Of a DNA stretch of 7,674 nt, positions 5,814 through 7,674 are shown piece by piece. The first letter of the stretch is position 1. Every line of letters begins with the position of its first letter. Source of the stretch: an uncultured Bacilli bacterium (lineage in GTDB: Bacteria > Bacillota_I > Bacilli_A > RF39 > UBA660). The notes under the pieces are model-generated. The model searched no databases. It was not told the origin of the DNA and saw nothing but the letters and a program-made list of their open reading frames with translations. The stretch covers positions 1 through 7,674 of the forward strand of contig CANRCS010000046.1 in the NCBI GenBank assembly GCA_947629195.1. The letters are read 5' to 3'. Made by a program: the position numbers and the translations under genes.

Positions 5814-6902
5814 TTATTTCTCCTCAACTAAATCTTTTAAAATTTTATAGATTTTACCTGAACTATTTTTAGAACCTATTCCTTTTAAGTTTTCTTTTAA
5901 TTTATTATATTTTAGTCTATCACGTAAAACATTGTCAATAGTTCTTACTAATTTATCTCCATCTAAGTCTTTTTCTTCTACTAAAAGAGCTGCTCCTTTT
6001 TCAACTAAATCATTCGCATTTTTAAATTGATGATTGTCAGTAACATAAGGACTTGGTACAAATATTGTAGGAATTTCTAAAGACATTATTTCACTCATAG
6101 TAGATGCCCCTGCTCTAGATACCATTAAATCAGTTGCTTTCATGACACTTGATAAATTATCTATATAAGGTACTATTTTAACATTACTAGGACATTTTAC
6201 ATTCTCTTTTATTTCTTCATAGTAATCTTTTCCTGTTATAAACAAAACTTCATAGTCTCTTTCATTAAACATTGGAAGCATTTTAGTAATTTTTTCATTA
6301 ACTTTCAAGGAACCTAAAGAACCCATAACTATTAGAACAAGTTTTTTATTTGGTGTAAGATTTAGTTCTTTTTTATCTACTTTTTTAGATTTAATCGCAT
6401 TCTCTCCACATGGATTTCCTGTGTAAACTATTTTATCTTGATTTTTAAAATATGTTTTAGAACTTTCAAATGATACTGCTATTTTATCAGCATATTTTTC
6501 CAAATGTCTATTAGAAAGACCTGGAATACTGTTTTGTTCATGAATAAGTGTTTTGTATCCTAATTTTTTAGCAGTTTGAATAACAGGAGCAGTTACATAT
6601 CCTCCTACTCCAATTACGATATCAGGATTAAAATCTTTAATAACTTTTTTAACTTTTTTAAGTGCTTCTAAATAGTAATATGCTGTCTTTATATTAGATA
6701 GGCTTAAACTTCTTTTTAGTCCATACATTCTAAGTCCAAAATAATTAATATTATTTTTAGGTATTATATCTTTTTCCATTCTGTTATGTGTACCTATATA
6801 TAATATATCACTATTAGGCTCTTCTTCTTTTATCTTATTTATAATTGCTAAAGCAGGATAAATGTGTCCTCCAGTTCCACCACCACAAACTATTGCTCTC
6901 AA
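5814..6902 (-). CDS. murG: Lipid II-forming GlcNAc transferase MurG
   Basis: MurG transfers GlcNAc from UDP-GlcNAc to lipid I on the inner face of the membrane, giving lipid II. It has 362 residues, the usual length, with a two-domain GT-B fold. The acceptor half has GGGTGGHIYPALA (7-19), GVGGYVTAP (98-106) and HEQNSIPGLSNR (121-132). The donor half has MGSLGSLKVNE (193-203), SRAGASTMSEI (262-272) with the expected sugar-contacting Glu271, and NHQFKNA (290-296) with Gln292. Two differences from common sequences are visible: the usual GNP-x-R reads GNPCGE (162-167), without Arg, and the GGS of the donor loop reads MGS. The start is a TTG, 8 nt after GAGGAT (6911-6916). The nearby ATG and GTG codons run straight into stops, and this start places GGGTGGH where the family has it. 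MurG opens the cluster; ftsW/spoVE, common just upstream in Firmicutes, is missing. Confidence 0.98.
   Translation of the reverse strand: MRAIVCGGGTGGHIYPALAIINKIKEEEPNSDILYIGTHNRMEKDIIPKNNINYFGLRMYGLKRSLSLSNIKTAYYYLEALKKVKKVIKDFNPDIVIGVGGYVTAPVIQTAKKLGYKTLIHEQNSIPGLSNRHLEKYADKIAVSFESSKTYFKNQDKIVYTGNPCGENAIKSKKVDKKELNLTPNKKLVLIVMGSLGSLKVNEKITKMLPMFNERDYEVLFITGKDYYEEIKENVKCPSNVKIVPYIDNLSSVMKATDLMVSRAGASTMSEIMSLEIPTIFVPSPYVTDNHQFKNANDLVEKGAALLVEEKDLDGDKLVRTIDNVLRDRLKYNKLKENLKGIGSKNSSGKIYKILKDLVEEK
5820..5825 (-). promoter_or_regulatory. Ribosome site deciding the murB start, inside murG
   Basis: GAGGAG on the minus strand lies in the last codons of murG, 7 nt before the murB ATG. It shows that the in-frame TTG at 5827-5825 is not the start and that the two genes are almost certainly translated in tandem. 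Confidence 0.85.
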
Positions 6903-6910
6903 AATATCAC

Positions 6911-6916
6911 ATCCTC
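6911..6916 (-). promoter_or_regulatory. Ribosome site supporting the TTG start of murG
   Basis: GAGGAT on the minus strand, 8 nt before the TTG at 6902-6900. The ATG inside this element (6912-6910) is followed at once by TGA, so TTG is the only workable start in the murG frame. Confidence 0.75.
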
Positions 6917-6924
6917 GTAAATAG

Positions 6925-6933
6925 ATTATACCA
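6925..6933 (-). promoter_or_regulatory. Extended -10 promoter element of the murG operon
   Basis: TGGTATAAT on the minus strand is a perfect extended -10 (TGn plus TATAAT). A TTGACC at 6956-6951 looks like a -35 box but stands 20 bp away, longer than optimal, so the extended -10 probably matters most. The predicted transcript start, near 6918, leaves only about 16 nt of leader, beginning almost at the ribosome site. A second TATAAT at 6940-6935 lies just upstream. The first element is partly covered by the palindrome CCATATTATATGG (6931-6943), a possible operator. Confidence 0.55.
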
Positions 6934-6936
6934 TAT

Positions 6937-7000
6937 TATATGGCAATTTGGGTCAAAAAGCATCTATTAAATAGCATTTATATAGTTAAATTGTCATATA
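6937..7000. repeat. Imperfect inverted repeat in the divergent intergenic region
   Basis: TATATGGCAATTT at 6937-6949 is matched in reverse complement at 12 of 13 bases by 6988-7000, with 38 bp between the arms. A second short palindrome, CTATTAAATAG (6964-6974), lies within half a base of the same centre. The dyad sits between murG and the divergent gene, with its left arm next to the murG -10. It may be a binding site serving both directions, but AT-rich DNA raises the chance of coincidence. Confidence 0.5.
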
Positions 7001-7007
7001 TTATATT

Positions 7008-7012
7008 GGTGG
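7008..7012 (+). promoter_or_regulatory. Ribosome site of the divergent GDPD-like gene
   Basis: GGTGG, 5 nt before the ATG at 7018. It supports ATG over the in-frame GTG at 7009, which lies inside the site itself. I could not identify a convincing plus-strand promoter in 6950-7000. Confidence 0.6.
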
Positions 7013-7017
7013 TTAAT

Positions 7018-7674
7018 ATGAATATTGTCTTATATAAAGATACACTTTATAATACGAAAAGTTTATATGATGAAGTAAATTCTTATGAGTTCTTAGAAGG
7101 ATTTGTTTTAGCAGCAACTATAACTAATGATGATAAAATAATAGTTTATAATCTAGCATACAATATTTCATCTTATATTGAAAATCTTCAAACAGAAAAT
7201 TATAATGATTTGAAATCTAATAGTTTTTACGAAATGGAAGATTTTTTAAAGGCATTTAAAGACTATAAAGGAAAAATTATTATTAATCTTATTGGTGCAC
7301 CAAATGTTGTTGGTAAGCCAAATAAAAATTATACTTTTGTACTCAATTTAAAGAAAATTATTAGTAATTATAAAGATTTAGATCTATATATTTGTAGTAC
7401 TTATGATGATATAATAACTTATATTGATAAAGATTTATCTGACGTTAAAAAAGGAATGTTTGTTTATGAAGGTAATTTAAATTACTATGATGTAGATTTT
7501 TATTTGATGCCATCAAGAATGTTAGATACAAAAGTTGTTGTTCAACAATTGAAAAAAAATAAAGAAATGATGTTTATGTTGGAATCTAGTGAAGATATAA
7601 TTTCTGTGGTAGATAAATTTAAAAGAACAGTTCATTTATTTGAGGGTATGGATAAGAAATCTTGTAGTAAACAA
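7018..7674 (+). CDS. Degenerate glycerophosphodiester phosphodiesterase-like protein, 3' end outside the window
   Basis: An open frame of 219 codons running off the right edge without a stop. Its order of elements matches the GDPD TIM barrel. A first strand and helix (residues 1-27) lead to GFVLAATITNDDKIIVYNL (28-46), which lines up with the family's GxELDVxLTKDGxxVVxHD. MEDFLKAF then KIIINLIG (73-93) fits the P-T-L-E-E-V-L then LNIELK block. LYICSTYDDIITYI (123-136) fits the ISSFN strand, and DVDFYLMPSRML through FMLESSEDI (158-194) fits the later strands up to the WTVN block. The acid pair aligned with ExD reads V30-L-A32, the HD histidine reads N45, the later Glu reads I92, and no HRG motif is present. 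A true diesterase is therefore unlikely. It may be a non-catalytic binding protein or a divergent barrel. The gene is divergent from murG across 115 bp. Fold assignment is by eye. Confidence 0.6.
   Translation, partial: MNIVLYKDTLYNTKSLYDEVNSYEFLEGFVLAATITNDDKIIVYNLAYNISSYIENLQTENYNDLKSNSFYEMEDFLKAFKDYKGKIIINLIGAPNVVGKPNKNYTFVLNLKKIISNYKDLDLYICSTYDDIITYIDKDLSDVKKGMFVYEGNLNYYDVDFYLMPSRMLDTKVVVQQLKKNKEMMFMLESSEDIISVVDKFKRTVHLFEGMDKKSCSKQ

Noticed and set aside
5813..5827. murB starting at the TTG codon at 5827
   Set aside because: That codon lies in the GAGGAG ribosome site itself; the ATG at 5812 has ideal spacing and begins at the family-typical N-terminus.
6950..7000. Plus-strand promoter for the GDPD-like gene (TTGTCA at 6991, TATAGT at 6981)
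   Set aside because: No pair of -35 and -10 boxes has workable spacing; isolated AT-rich hexamers are expected by chance here.

Overview
The window is strongly AT-rich and reads as a chromosomal segment of a low-GC Gram-positive-type bacterium (Firmicutes/Bacillota, possibly a Bacilli/Erysipelotrichia-like or gut RF39-like lineage). The lineage is inferred from gene order, protein style (type II MurB, DivIB-like FtsQ, FtsZ ending in a Bacillus-like KRG tail) and strong AGGAGG-type ribosome sites. No marker here fixes the genus. The code looks standard: both tryptophans in the complete genes are TGG, and every stop is TAA or TAG.

Layout. Positions 1-335 hold no convincing gene. They contain two collinear copies of a non-coding repeat (4-121 and 263-327) and a perfect 14-bp hairpin (242-276). 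Positions 336-6902 are a compact minus-strand cluster, in transcription order murG, murB, ftsQ/divIB, ftsA, ftsZ, then a 464-residue multi-pass membrane protein of unknown function with a CvpA-like N-terminal part. The first five genes are the distal part of a division and cell wall (dcw) cluster. The gaps are 1 nt (murG-murB), 7 nt (murB-ftsQ), 44 nt (ftsQ-ftsA) and 11 nt (ftsA-ftsZ). A hairpin with a T-run lies between ftsZ and the membrane-protein gene. Positions 6903-7017 are a divergent intergenic region with an extended -10 for murG and a long imperfect dyad. From 7018 a plus-strand gene runs off the right edge. Its product looks like a glycerophosphodiester phosphodiesterase (GDPD) TIM-barrel that has lost its catalytic residues.

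How the genes work together. MurB makes UDP-MurNAc in the cytoplasm, and MurG adds GlcNAc to lipid I to give lipid II. FtsZ forms the division ring, FtsA tethers it to the membrane, and FtsQ/DivIB links the ring to septal wall synthesis outside the membrane. The cluster therefore couples precursor supply to septum assembly. Unlike a full Firmicutes dcw cluster, it begins at murG: no ftsW/spoVE, murD or mraY lies upstream, and a divergent gene takes that place.

Three longest-ORF starts (murB, ftsQ, ftsA) were moved inward from TTG codons to ATG codons with good ribosome sites. The TTG start of murG was kept because it is well supported. The main points for a second look are the catalytically dead GDPD-like protein, the divergent-region dyad, the terminator-like hairpin directly before the membrane-protein gene, and the duplicated non-coding element at the left edge. 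I found no clearly new multi-gene system.
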